From Ariolimax columbianus (lineage: Eukaryota > Mollusca > Gastropoda > Stylommatophora > Arionidae): a stretch of DNA of 64,000 nt. The notes under the pieces were generated by a model. It saw nothing but the letters and a program-made list of their open reading frames with translations, ran no database searches and was not told the origin of the DNA. Made by a program: the position numbers and the translations under genes. The stretch covers positions 101,429,172-101,493,171 of the forward strand of contig JAVGWX010000005.1 of the NCBI GenBank assembly GCA_036924085.1. Direction: 5' to 3'. Of the stretch, positions 10,880-22,000 are shown one piece after another (the stretch's first letter is position 1; each line of letters opens with the position of its first letter).

Positions 10880-12770
10880 AACCCACAGGGACAGGGCGAA
10901 CGTTGACATTTGCCGATGACATCCTAACGTACAGGACTGGCTCAGACAGGCAAGAGAGAGTAGGTCAAAGGCATCCAGGAAACCTTGCAAGGAATCTCAC
11001 AGTGGTGCAGCGACTCAAGCTCCTAGATCAATCTGAGCAAGGCCTTCATGTTGTGGTGCTCCTTGAATAATTCCATAGTAAAGGCTGAACTCCCGGGCAT
11101 CACTTTGGATGGTTGCACCATTGACAGGTGCTACATGTTGAAATACCTCGGAGTGACTTTTGATCGCAGTCTTTCCTATAACTGCCATGTTGACCACATC
11201 GTACAACGATGCAAGATAGGGTTAGGAGTACTCAAGACCATGGCTGCTGCCGACTTGGAACAACACCTCCTGTTCATACTATTTCGTCAGGTCGTGTTGT
11301 CTGTCATCAATTACGGACTAGGCACCCTCACACTATCAAGAACACAGTGTGAAAGGTTAAACCGCAACCAGAATGAAGGTATGCGACTGGTTCTGGGCTG
11401 CACTAGAGATACCCCGATTGTGATGATGCGGTACATGTTGGGATTGTTATCAGTGACATCCAGACACAAACTGGCACAAGCCAAAGCCTATATGAATGTC
11501 ACCACCCACTGCACAGTAGTATCTCAGACATCAAGGGATCAAGAATCAAGATAGGGTCGCCATGAATGGCACAGGTTGAGACAACAATTGGACACGTCAC
11601 TCCAGCTGTGACGATAGCCAAAGGAGAAGAATGGGTCCACACTGGTGATAGAATGATAGAGTGCCAGAGAGTCATCATAACCTTAGGCAAGGAATGCAGA
11701 GAACGGAACAACGAGAGAGCAGAGCACGAGGTAAATCAGTTGATAACTGAGAACACCCAGGAGAGTGACGCTGTCATATACACCGACGGATCAGTCGTGC
11801 GCAGTGGGACATCAGGTTGTGGTTTCTCAGCTAGAGTGAGAGGAAAGGTCGTTGCTGAGCGCAGTAGGGCATACATGTCAACAATCTCCAGTATGAAAAT
11901 GGAGATGGGTATCTGAGAAAATGGGTATCTGAGAATTCTATAACAAAGACAGTTATCATGACAGACGCGCAAGCTGTACTTCAGAAAGAACAGAAGGGAT
12001 GGCTAAGGTACGAGTGGATAGCTGCTGTTGAGGCCTCAAACCTCCAGGCGCTGACCTATATCTACTGTCCTGCTCATGTCCGGGTTCAGGGCAATTAAAG
12101 AGCTGACATCTTGGCTTCTCAAGCTTCCATCATGGGCACATTGGTGATGGATATAAGTGACATTTTGAAATCAATTAATGACCGCCTGCTGGATGAGGAC
12201 ACCCCAATAGTAAAGTAAAGTAAAGTATCCCATAGCATTACTGCCGTAGGGGTGTGAGGTGTTAGCGATCTCACATTTCAAAGGCTCGGCTATATGAGGG
12301 CGGTAGCCATCTCCTCTCCCTCGCCGCTTTTACTTCCCGGTCTGAACCGGTACTCATTTAAGGCTGGGTCGACCCGGGAGCCATTGCGGTCTGAAAAAAA
12401 CATTACCGCCTCAACTGGGGAATGAACCCAGGACCACTCAGATGCGAAACCAGCGCGATAACCACTGCGCTACGCGGCTCCACCGCAATAGAAGAAGCAG
12501 CAATCCACAGGCTGCAAAGTTTCGACATTAAACGAAGTTCAAGCGGATGCATGAGAGGACGGCGCAGGAGAGTGTACAATTAGCGAGCTACAGGGACCAT
12601 CAACATCCATACCTTATGCCATTTGACGAGAGAGACTGAGCACCTATGGGTATGCCCGGAGTGCAGTGACGTCGATTCTTAGAAACAGAAACAGAAAATC
12701 CCAGCGGACTTTGGGTTGTCCTGGTAGGACGGGTCGCTGCCACTAGATTTTCCGTGATTGTCATGATGTT
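10880..12770 (+). pseudogene. I-like LINE ORF2: RT C-terminus, RNase H, zinc tail
   Basis: Domains in order on the + strand. At about 10900 TLTFADDILTYRTGSDR holds the catalytic ADD of the RT palm. Then ISQWCSDSS, INLSKAFMLWCSL, and from 11100 the thumb segment MLKYLGVTFDRSLSYNCHVD. An RNase H domain begins at about 11765 (AVIYTDGSV), continues with a later IMTDAQAVL, and reaches YCPAHVRVQGN, a stop, then RADILASQA near 12100. After a SINE insertion the reading resumes with AIEEAAIHRLQSFDI and HTLCHLTRETEHLWVCPEC, a His/Cys motif typical of the end of such ORFs. There are at least three frameshifts or stops. RT copies the RNA and RNase H removes it; neither can work here. The family differs from the GAA-tailed RNase H LINE at 1.1 kb. 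Confidence 0.85.
12209..12486 (-). repeat. tRNA-derived SINE nested in the LINE
   Basis: On the minus strand the head at 12482-12410 reads GAGCCGCGTAGCGCAGTGG then TTATCGCGCTGGTTTCGCAT. It has a good A-box (TAGCGCAGTGGTTA) and, about 35 bases on, the B-box-like GGGTTCATTCCC. The body runs about 200 bases and the 3' end is a (TTTAC)n tail (taaag repeats at 12211-12226). The host LINE reads on both sides. A possible short TSD around caatag was not firm. Confidence 0.85.
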
Positions 12771-13425
12771 CGGCCTTCTTTCATACTGTTACGGATTTGA
12801 TGAATGGCTGAGTCGAAGACTGAATGTAGTGATGATGTCATTCTCATTACCCAGATAGGTGTTATGTGGGCTGACGCAGGGGCAGGACCGTGGTGGAGAG
12901 GTCGTTTTCTTTTCTAGTTGTCCATGACCTGGTGCTAGAGCTGATGGCAGAGGATGTTCTTGACAAGACGGACCATATGTCCAGATAGAGACATATGATG
13001 ACGGTTTAGCATGGTAAAGATGCTTTCGTGACCTGTTCGCCGGATGGCATCGCCGCTTGTAACCTAGCAAAACCAGAAGAATAAGGCTCTTGCTGGACAT
13101 GAAGATAGCAATGTACCGCAACATTTCACGAGTTTTGGCAACATCCGCGTCGTCAGATAATTTCTTGAGTTACCCCGAACGCGTGTCGTCTACCTGTTGA
13201 ATCCCGACCATCCTTAAATCACTTAAATTATCCATAACACGTAAGGTTCCTGCACTCACACCCTCAAACCTGGTAAACAGTTAATGAGTCTGCTTGAGCG
13301 TTTTCCTAGCTTGAACCAAAACGTGATCTGCTGTTTATGAAATTCATTCATTTCAAAAGAAACAGAACACACTTGTTACGGTCGTAAACAATCAACACAG
13401 CATAAAGGGGAGGGATACTAGCGTC
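12771..13425. other. Unannotated region
   Basis: A 111-codon minus-strand frame lies at 12789-13124 but shows no recognisable domain, and no splice sites support it. Nothing else is seen. Confidence 0.4.
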
Positions 13426-13560
13426 TTGTCAGGCACAACATACTGACCAGACATGTTAGTCAGGGTCAGGCACAACATACTGATCAAACATGTTAGTCAG
13501 AATCAGGCACAACATACTGATCAGACAAATTAGTCAAGGTCAGGCAAAATACACTGGCCA
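13426..13560 (-). repeat. 37-bp minisatellite, about 3.5 copies (reverse orientation)
   Basis: Units contain gtcaggcacaacatactga and catgttagtcag. The complement (CTGACTAACATG ... TCAGTATGTT) matches the units of the 29.0 kb array, so this is the same dispersed minisatellite in inverted orientation. It lies directly before a copy of the dispersed unique segment at 13565-13850. Confidence 0.8.
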
Positions 13561-13564
13561 AAAC

Positions 13565-13850
13565 TTTTACCTCGGCTTCCCTGCAGCTCTCCCTGGAAAC
13601 GGGTTGTTTTCTTGGCAGCCTGACTAATGAGGTGAGGGATCGACGTGATCCCCGCAGTAGTGAGCGACATGCAGATATAGTCAAGCATAGTGCAACCGCC
13701 TGGAGGACCCAAGTCCACCTTCATCAGCACACTCAGGATGTGAGGAAAGCTACTACAACCAGCCACTTACCGTCCTTTTCAGGGTGCACAAAAGAGTCAA
13801 CCTTCTCATTGTGTGGATTCGAAACAACAGCACAGGATGATAAACAGTCA
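13565..13850 (+). repeat. Dispersed repeat D, copy 1
   Basis: About 285 bases shared with 28690-28985 (inverted), 36890-37130 and, in part, 26695-26830. Shared landmarks in order: ggcagcctgactaa, gatccccgcagtag, gagcgaca, tcaagcatag, gtccaccttcatcagc, ggatgtgaggaaagctac, gcacaaaagag, ctcattgtg. No open frame is conserved between the copies, so it behaves as a noncoding mobile repeat. No terminal features were resolved. Confidence 0.75.
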
Positions 13851-13979
13851 TAACATACAAACCTGGGAAACGGTAGATTATTTCAGTCATCACTAGTCAG
13901 CCACATTGACTAGAAGTTGCTATGACATCGTACTGGTGGGGAATTTCAAAAGATCTGAGACATTTCGAACAAACATCGA

Positions 13980-14135
13980 GGATAACGAGGATCAGAGAGA
14001 GCAGATGTGGCCATTACCAGTGGAACTGCAAGACAAGCTCTATGGCAGTGGCGAGAGCCTCAGGATGACCGCCGCTTTTTTCGAAAAAATAATGGTTACT
14101 GTCTGACTGCGTACGCAGAAGAAGAAGAAGAAGAA
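13980..14135 (+). mobile_element. 5'-truncated RNase H LINE, copy 2, with TSD
   Basis: The last 156 bases of the family at 1.1 kb, in + orientation, ending in a (GAA)n tail. It is flanked by the 13-bp direct repeat gaacaaacatcga at 13967-13979 and 14136-14148. It encodes only the final residues (EDQREQMWPLPVELQDKLYG and on to a stop). The near-identity with the other copies suggests recent insertion. Confidence 0.9.
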
Positions 14136-14249
14136 GAACAAACATCGAATTCAATTCAAACATCCAAGACAGAAGAACGTCCTCTGTCACCGGGGATAAT
14201 CCTGCGATGCAGAGAAAACCACAAGAAATCAGGTGACAAATCAATTTAA

Positions 14250-15065
14250 ATTCAGGAAAACTGCCATATTTGGCAGCTCAAATGTTCGTGGAATACACAA
14301 GCATGAAAAGGCTGCACATGTGATAACGGAGATCAGAAACTATAGAATTGATACTTTGGTGGCAAGGAAAATATGCGACAAGACCTAAGCAATCTTTGTT
14401 TACCTCTCCCCCCCCCCCCCCCCACACTGAGGAAGAAGCACACCACAGTATCAACAGAGATTCCAAAGGCACAAAGAAGTAGGACCCATAATTATTCTAC
14501 CTACTTAAAAAAGACTAAAAAGTAGATAAAGATAGACATTATCCAATTGTACACAAGATACATAGACAAAGAAGACTCAGCGAAGGAAACAATTATCACC
14601 TGATATCAAAATATTGTGCATGAAAGACGGATGAAGTACATTGCGAATTTACAAAATCTGAATACTATTGTAGGGAATGATATTGTAGGGAATGATATTG
14701 TAGGGAATGATATTTTCGATTCTGAAAAAAATTATTGGCAAATAAGGAATCGGGACTAAAAATGGAAATGGAGTGCTGCTTAATTACTTAAGTACTTTAA
14801 ATAAATTGTTGATATGTGGCAACATTAGAGACAGCAAGACCACTAACCGAGATGGTGTCTCAGCAGACGCAATCAAAGCTTACATCTAGATGTCAGTAGA
14901 GATATTATACAAATTATTTGGTCAAGTTTGGAAAAGCTAGGAAAAAAGCTAGCAGACCTGAACGATAGCCGTGAAGTCGAGTTGCCTCCCATCACAAAAA
15001 ACAAGATCGACAGCCTGTATAAATTATAGACAAATGATGCCATTCTCAGTGTCTGTGAACATGTT
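14250..15065 (+). pseudogene. Decayed LINE ORF2: endonuclease start to RT start
   Basis: From about 14262 the + strand reads FGSSNVRGIHKHEKAAHVI and TEIRNYRIDTL, matching the N-terminus of APE-type endonucleases in LINEs (NVRTMYxxGKAAQVIxEMxxYxIDIL). Later, KIKIDIIQLYTRYIDKED near 14530 matches the internal IIQCYAPTN block. At 14830-15060 the RT start appears as NRDGVSADAIKAYI and SVEILYKLFGQVWK, then a degenerate LPxxxxxD segment. A C-rich run (about 14407-14424) and a 15-bp triplicate (attgtagggaatgat, 14668-14715) lie inside. Much of the endonuclease is missing and stops are frequent. It nicks target DNA in live elements; this copy cannot. Confidence 0.65.
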
Positions 15066-15232
15066 GTTTATGTCTGACACTGATACCAGAGAATTGGTAT
15101 GATTGTACTGTTGGTCGCTTGTCTTGGTCAGGGCCCATGTCTGACACTGATACCAGAGAATTGGTATGACTGTAATGTTGGTCGTTTATCTTGGTCAAGG
15201 TCCATGTCTGACACTGATAACTGAGAGTCGTT
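15066..15232. repeat. 67-bp tandem repeat, about 2.4 copies
   Basis: Units start tgtctgacactgatacca. Each contains a 5-bp inverted repeat, atacc ... ggtat, that could form a small hairpin. Confidence 0.8.
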
Positions 15233-15890
15233 CACTGTTGATATTGTTGAGATTGCCCTTTTAACACTACTCTCTCAGTTTATAAGGAAGCTTATAATCT
15301 CACGATCGATAGTCTCGACCTATCCCCAGCATGTATCGCTGTGATGTGATTCGTCAGTCAGCGAACTCACGACACAATTTGGGTCCAATTTTCTGACGAT
15401 CTAAGGCGTATCCTAGCCATGTCTCACCACGCGTGTCTGTCTATGTCAGGATGCCCATATCAACACCGACAACATTCGTAGACATAGGTTATTGTGTGCT
15501 TTCAGAAAATGGTTTAGAAATTAATTTTGAAGATTGAATGTAACAACAGAAAGGAACCCATTAATAGTTGTACAGAACTAGGAAGAACGTATGGTCTTCG
15601 TTTATAATAACTACCAGATATGTTGTGATATTATCGTTCAGATTTATATTTATCACAAAGATATTACTCCTCTAATTGCCCGTGATTATTGTACTAATTT
15701 GTATAAATTCACGTGCAGTGGATGCGCTCCTGATTCTCTGCGTTCAAATTGTCGCAAGTGACACTGAAGGTAGGTTTTCGAAAAGGTTCTAGTTCGTAAC
15801 TACTATTCGCTTCAAGGGAATCACAGAGTGACCACTGCAGCGGCTGATCCTTGACAACAAGCATGTATCAAACATATTGACATGTGTTCT
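15233..15890. other. Unannotated region
   Basis: No coding resemblance, RNA gene or clear repeat is seen. Confidence 0.4.
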
Positions 15891-15894
15891 TGCA

Positions 15895-16112
15895 GGGATA
15901 GTTTCTATATTAATTAATTTTACATGTTAAGATACTACTACAAATTTGTTTTACATGTTTTGGTATTATTACACATTACTTCTACATACTAGATACTATT
16001 ACACATTAGTTCTGCATGTTAAGGTACTGTTACACATTAGTTCTCCATGTTAAGGTACTATTACACATTAGTTCTCCATGTTAAGGTACTATTAAACATT
16101 AGTTCTGCAGTT
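15895..16112. repeat. 31-bp minisatellite, left part
   Basis: Units of 31 bases with landmarks catgttaaggtactattac and acattagttct. About 6 units lie here before a CR1-like LINE. The same array resumes at 18885. Confidence 0.9.
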
Positions 16113-18880
16113 ATACTTAACTTAACTTAACGCCATTATACTGGTTTAGAAAACCCTGCAGAGTCTGAATGCAACCAGTTTCATTTACTTCACCTTGCTC
16201 TAAAAGCTATGCGCATCCAGTTTATTCTTAAATGCATTTACTGTCCCTGCCTCCACTACCTCCTCTGGCAATGTATTCCAAGCATTCACCACTCTCTGAC
16301 TAAAAATATTTCCTAATAACTAATCTGGACCTCTCTTTAGTCAACTTGTAGCTCTGCCCTCTTGTTATTGTGGGTGGCTGTATTTTAAAAAAATTGTTAT
16401 AGTCTAATTTATCCATTCCTCTGATCATCTTATAAACCTGTATTAAGTCACCGCGAATTCTTCTCTCTTCTAGACACTGTAGGTCGGTTTTTCTGAGTCT
16501 TTCCTCATAACTGTGATTCTGGAATCCCACTATAAGCTTTGTCGCTTTATTTTGTATTCTTTCCAGCATGATTATATCCCCTCTATGATAATGACTCCAC
16601 ACCTGTACACAGTACTACAATCTAGGTGTAACTAATGCTTCATACAGTGTGACTATCACTTCTTTGCTCCTATGTTTAATATTTCTTTTTATCATACCTA
16701 AAATTGCATTTGCCTTTTTCATTGCTACCTGAACTTGCTCACTCACCTTACCTGTATGATTTATTATAACCCCTAGGTCCCTTTCCTTATCTATCTTTCT
16801 AATATTGTTCATTCCCATTTGCCAGCTTACAGACCATTCTCGAATTTTATCTAAATCCGACCTCAATATATCCACTTCTGCTTTAGATGAGACACTACTG
16901 CATAGTTTTGTGTCATCAGCAAATTTCGCAATCATGGATCCCATATCAATGTCCAAATCATTTATATATATCAAGAACAAAATTGGTCCCAAAACCGAGC
17001 CTTGTGGCACTTTACTTTTCACTTCACACCACTCAGAGTACTCCTTATTTATGCCCACCCTCTGCCTTTTTCCCGTTAACCAATTTTCAATCCATTTGGC
17101 AACTTCCCCACCTATTCCATGTTATTTTAACTTTCGAAATAATCTTTGATGAGGTACTCTTTGAAAGACCTTTGCAAAATCTAGATAAATAACGTCCACT
17201 GGCTCCCCTTATCTATCATTTTGGTAACCTTCTCCATGAGTTCTAATAGATTTTTTAAGCATGATCTCCCTCTAGTAAACCCATGCTGACTATTTCTAAT
17301 TAGATTAAATTTGTCTAAATGCATTACAATATTTTCTTTGATTATTGACTGAATCAATTTACAGACTATGCTAGTTAAAACTCACCGGTCTATAATTCGC
17401 TGGATATGATTTTTTATCCCTTTTGAATAAGGGGATCACTCCTGCATCTTTCCAATCCAGTGGAGCAATCCCTTTTGCAAGTGATTGAGAACATAATATA
17501 GCCAATGGTGTTGCTAGTTGGTCTCTAATTTCAAATACCAATTTTGGATGAATACCATCTTGACCTGGACATTTATCCACTTTCAACCCCTCCAATTTAA
17601 AAAAAATACAATTTCCTCTGTAATACAGATTGATTTTAATCTCGCTGTATCCATGTCTCGTTGAAAAATATCTATAGGCTGTGGGATCTTGGAGCAGACC
17701 TCTTTTGTGTAGACTGTGTCTATTTTTGCTGTTTTATTCGCTTTCTGAGATCTGTTTGTCCAAATATTTTAAATATGTTTCTTTTGATTTACCTGCCTCT
17801 ATATATTTTTCCCATGCTTTATTTTTACCTCTTCTACATTTCACTACAAATTTAGTTATCCACTTTCTACGCTTGGGGTTTACCTGCCTACATGGATCAC
17901 ATTCCTCTTTTAGCGTTTCTAGAACTGTTTTAAAACTCTCCCACTCCTGTTCAACATCTGTTTCGCCAACAATATCTTTCCAGATTATGTGGTTCACTGC
18001 ATCTTTAATCTTCCTAACATCTGCCTTAGAGTAGTCGTATGTTCGCGTGTTTATGTTTATTTCTTTCCCTGCAATAAGATCCCAACGGATGATTTGATGG
18101 TCACTTGAGCCAAACAGTTCCCCAACGGTAACGTTTTCAATCATATTTTCCTCTGTAGTAAAAACTAGGTCGAGTGTGTTTTTGCCTCTGGTAGCTGCTT
18201 CTACATGTTGAATTAAAAAATTGTCAGTTATGCACTTAACAAAAGGTTTTGACTCTACGAGTGCTTCTGCCATATCCCATTTTATTTCTGGAAAGTTGAA
18301 ATCCCCAATTAATAATAATCTCCTTTCACTTGCCTTTGCTATGCTACTAATCAGCTCCTCATCTTCCTCTTTTTGACTTGATGGACTTCTATAGCATACT
18401 CCAATCATTGTTCTTTCACCCCCACTTTCTATTTCTCCCCATACACTTTCATTTTTTTTACCACATGAAAAATCATATTTGATGGTTATATTAACAGAAT
18501 TTATACAGTATAATAAAACGCCACCTCCCTTAGTCTTGTCTCCAACTACCCTATCTTTCCTTAACATTGTATATCCTTCTATTTCAAGTTCACTATCTGC
18601 AATGTCCTCATATGTTCATGATTCTGTTAACCCTATTATATCTGGTTTTTCTTCTTTTACATACAGTTCCAATTCTTACTCTTATTTACTATGCTTCTCA
18701 CATTTGCATAAAAACATTTTAGTTTGTAATTTTGTTGTTTTTCCACTTTTTACTTTTGTTTTATCATTTTAGTGTTTGCTTTTCCACTACTTATTTCACA
18801 CTTCCCTGAACCCAACTCTCCCCTTTGACTACATTCACTGTAGGACCCTATTGTAGGCCTATCTTTAGTCTCATACTTCA
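16113..18880 (-). mobile_element. CR1-like LINE, nearly complete ORF2, minus strand
   Basis: About 2.77 kb inserted inside a 31-bp minisatellite. The minus-strand 3' end carries a (TTAAG)n tail (ttaac repeats at about 16117-16131), as CR1-type elements carry short 3' microsatellites. The 5' limit near 18880 is a transition back to minisatellite. No TSD was resolved, which is common for CR1. Related copies lie at 59565-60607 and 62705-63072. Confidence 0.88.
16170..18790 (-). pseudogene. CR1-like ORF2: APE endonuclease plus reverse transcriptase
   Basis: Read from high to low coordinates. The endonuclease begins near 18700 (CFYANVRSIVNK), with GLTES followed by a stop where Trp is expected. 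A 277-residue open segment (18567-17734) holds MIGVCYRSPSS, LLLIGDFNFPEIKWD and GSSDHQIIRWDL, the conserved APE catalytic blocks. The RT begins at 17595 (DKCPGQDGIHPKLV, DAGVIPLFK, ANYRPVS). It continues through a broken stretch with DVIYLDFAKVFQRVPH, then VPQGSVLGPILFLIYINDL and IAKFADDTKLCS at about 17005-16900, the catalytic ADD. It ends with the thumb region (LGMIKRNIKHRSKEVIVTLY; ERIQNKATKLIVGFQNHSY). Stops and frameshifts at about 17060-17370, 16610 and 16300 inactivate it. The enzyme would nick DNA and prime reverse transcription on it. Confidence 0.88.
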
Positions 18881-18884
18881 TAGT

Positions 18885-19225
18885 GGTACTTCATTATGGT
18901 ACTATTACACATTAGTTCTCCATCTTAAGGTACTATTACACATTAATTCTGCATGTTAAGGTACTATTACACATTAGTTCTGCATGTTAATGTACCATTA
19001 CATATTAGTTCTACATGTTAAGGTACTATTACACATTAGTTCGGCATGTTAAGGTACTATTACACATTGGGTCTGCATGTTATGGTACTATTACACTTTA
19101 GTTCTGCATGTTAAGGTACTGTTACACATTAGTTCTCCATGTTAAGGTACTGTTACACATCAGTTCTATATGTTATAGTACTGTTACACATTAGTTCTCC
19201 ATATTAAAGTACTATCACACTATTT
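18885..19225. repeat. 31-bp minisatellite, right part
   Basis: Continuation of the array at 15895-16112, with about 10 units sharing taaggtactattacacatta. The phase break across the CR1-like insertion shows that the LINE landed in a pre-existing array. Confidence 0.9.
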
Positions 19226-19730
19226 ACACACTAGCGTCAACAAATTCAAGAGAAAACGGACAGACTGAGTGTAGCCAACAAGTGGAACTGATTGTTACTA
19301 TCATAACGACAGAAGTCATGAGAGTATCATATGATAACCCACAACAATTATAATAGAAAATGAAGGACTAGTAAATGTGGACACGTTTACAGATAGAGAC
19401 AGAACAGTTAAACCAGGCTGTGTGAGCAGACAAAGACATAAAGAACAAAATAAACAAAACCAGAACATAATTTCCTAACTAAAACAAGAATAAGAAGTCC
19501 CCGGAGCACAGCAAAAATACTAACCTAAGAATATAGAAGAGTTGCGTACTTTCTGTGCGTCTGTGGAGTCCTGAGTGTTGGAGAGAAACAGATATTGAGA
19601 CATCAAAATTCTCATTTCACACACAGCAGCTCTAAAGAAGGCAATATAAATGTCTGCCGAACGCCATCACTAACCAATAATTGCTTGCCTGGTGCAAACA
19701 AAAAGATATGCGCACAGCAGTATAACCGGT
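19226..19730. other. Unannotated region
   Basis: No coding resemblance or repeat is recognised. Confidence 0.4.
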
Positions 19731-19734
19731 TGAC

Positions 19735-19990
19735 GCTGGAATAGGGTAGGTCATGTCTTGAGAAGATGGCATGACATGTATCACCAGAATCGCCATGACA
19801 TGGACACCGGAGGGATGGCCTACCTAAGACAACTCAGAGAAGAACACTGGAAGGTAAAATGGAAATCATAAATCAGAGCTAGGAAACCGTATGGAAGATC
19901 GGGTGAAATAGATGGAGTTTGTTGCTGCCCTTAGCAACGCAATGAAGTGTGATGGTCACTGGCCGCGTTGCCAGTCACTGACTTTGGATC
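19735..19990 (+). pseudogene. LINE ORF2 3'-end fragment
   Basis: The + strand reads WNRVGHVLRRWHDMYHQNRH at about 19737, matching the WxxLGHVLRM block of endonuclease-RT LINEs. Alternating frames then give an RPKTT-like segment, TLEGEMEI and a decayed WSLLLPLATQ-like terminal block. The order matches the usual C-terminal region. It is non-functional. Confidence 0.6.
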
Positions 19991-20149
19991 TAAAACATTT
20001 GAGAGTTGCTGACGTTAGATGAAACTCTTTTTAGTACACGTGTACAGCTTGTTGCGTCGTCTAGTGACGTAAGAGAGTGCATGCGATGACGCAGACAACG
20101 AACAAAAACAGATTTGACCTCCCCACAACAACTAATTACATGAGTGAAC

Positions 20150-21600
20150 AAATGAGAGGGGACATGACATAAGATATCATCTTCTCACTACTAGCAGCAT
20201 GAGTGAACAAATGAGAGAGGACATGAAAGAAGAGACCATCTTCTCACTACTAGCGACATGAGTGAACAAACGAGAGTGCACATGAAAGCAGAGAAGAACT
20301 TCTCTGATCTCTAGCGACATTAGAGAATAAACTAGAGAGCACATGAAAAAAGAGCTCATCTTCTCAGATCTCTTGCGATATAAGCGAACAAACGAGAGGG
20401 CACATGAATGGAGAGCACATCTTCTCACATCTCTAGTGACATTAGCTATAAATGAGAGTGCACATGAAAGAAAGTCGCATCTACTCACATCTCTAGTGAC
20501 ATTAGCTATAAATGAGAGTGCACATGAAAGAAAGTCGCATCTACTCACATCTCTAGTGACATTAGCTATAAATGAGAGTGCACATGAAAGAAAGTCGCAT
20601 CTACTCACATCTCTAGTGACATTAGCTATAAATGAGAGTGCACATGAAAGAAAGTCGCATCTACTCACATCTCTAGTGACATTAGCTATAAATGAGAGTG
20701 CACATGAAAGAAAGTCGCATCTACTCACATCTCTAGTGACATTAGCTATAAATGAGAGTGCACATGAAAGAAAGTCGCATCTACTCACATCTCTAGTGAC
20801 ATTAGCTATAAATGAGAGTGCACATGAAAGAAAGTCGCATCTACTCACATCTCTAGTGACATTAGCTATAAATGAGAGTGCACATGAAAGAAAGTCGCAT
20901 CTACTCACATCTCTAGTGACATTAGCTATAAATGAGAGTGCACATGAAAGAAAGTCGCATCTACTCACATCTCTAGTGACATTAGCTATAAATGAGAGTG
21001 CACATGAAAGAAAGTCGCATCTACTCACATCTCTAGTGACATTAGCTATAAATGAGAGTGCACATGAAAGAAAGTCGCATCTACTCACATCTCTAGTGAC
21101 ATTAGCTATAAATGAGAGTGCACATGAAAGAAAGTCGCATCTACTCACATATCTAGTGACATTAGCTATAAATGAGAGTGCACATGAAAGAAAGTCGCAT
21201 CTACTCACATATCTAGTGACATTAGCTATAAATGAGAGTGCACATGAAAGAAAGTCGCATCTACTCACATCTCTAGTGACATTAGCTATAAATGAGAGTG
21301 CACATGAAAGAAAGTCGCATCTACTCACATCTCTAGTGACATTAGCTATAAATGAGAGTGCACATGAAAGAAAGTCGCATCTACTCACATCTCTAGTGAC
21401 ATTAGCTATAAATGAGAGTGCACATGAAAGAAAGTCGCATCTACTCACATCTCTAGTGACATTAGCTATAAATGAGAGTGCACATGAAAGAAAGTCGCAT
21501 CTACTCACATCTCTAGCGATATTAGCGAACGAATGAATGAGAGCCAACATGAAAAAGTCGCACCTACTCATATCTTTAGCGGCATAGGTGGATAGTTATA
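20150..21600. repeat. 60-bp minisatellite, 18 near-identical central units
   Basis: From 20461 to about 21510 there are 18 consecutive 60-base units starting cacatgaaagaaagtcgcat. They are essentially identical except for one c-to-a change shared by two adjacent units (atatctag near 21151 and 21211). Flanking units (20150-20460 and 21520-21600) are diverged and vary in length. Because 60 is divisible by three and no stop occurs, frames of 464 codons (minus) and 397 codons (plus) stay open. I judge these non-coding: both strands are open, no start context or splice signals are seen, and protein identity follows base identity. Confidence 0.96.
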
Positions 21601-21814
21601 TGAAATAAGCTTGACGCCTATCGGTATATTGGAATTATTCCAGGTAATGCTTGATTATAGAGACACAAATAGAAGAACAAACATTCGATAAAATAGTGTA
21701 AAGAAATAATGAAACCTTAAAAAGATACTCAATGGAAACTCCTAAATAAAAAATAGCTAAATAGAATATTGTTTCAATAGTCTAACCAAGTAGCAAATGT
21801 ATGAATGGTTTGGT

Positions 21815-22000
21815 TATACGAGGTGGTTGAATAAGTTGAAGAACTTTTTGTATTTAACTTTTGTGTTCTTACTTTGTCTCCTTTGAAATACACCCCTCCA
21901 TTGTTAATACATCGATCTCAGCTCAATTTCCATTTCCTGGAACAGTTGTAACAGAGTTACAGGGGTACAACGAGCCAAAGCTAGGGAAGCCCTGAAAATA
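21815..22000 (-). pseudogene. Mariner-family transposon 3' remnant
   Basis: On the minus strand the text near 21930-21850 reads CINNGGVYFKGDKVRTQKLN, matching the end of mariner-family transposases (KCIxxxGxYFEGD) followed by a terminal repeat-like segment (ATACGAGGTGGTTGAATAAG on the + strand). Only the last 30 or so codons are seen. The catalytic domain is absent. It is a different family from the 2.96 kb mariner. Confidence 0.6.

Noticed and set aside
20177..21571. 464-codon minus-strand and 397-codon plus-strand frames with 20-residue repeats
   Set aside because: Both strands are open only because the 60-bp unit lacks stops; units are near-identical at all bases, with no start, splice or domain evidence. 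Treated as minisatellite.
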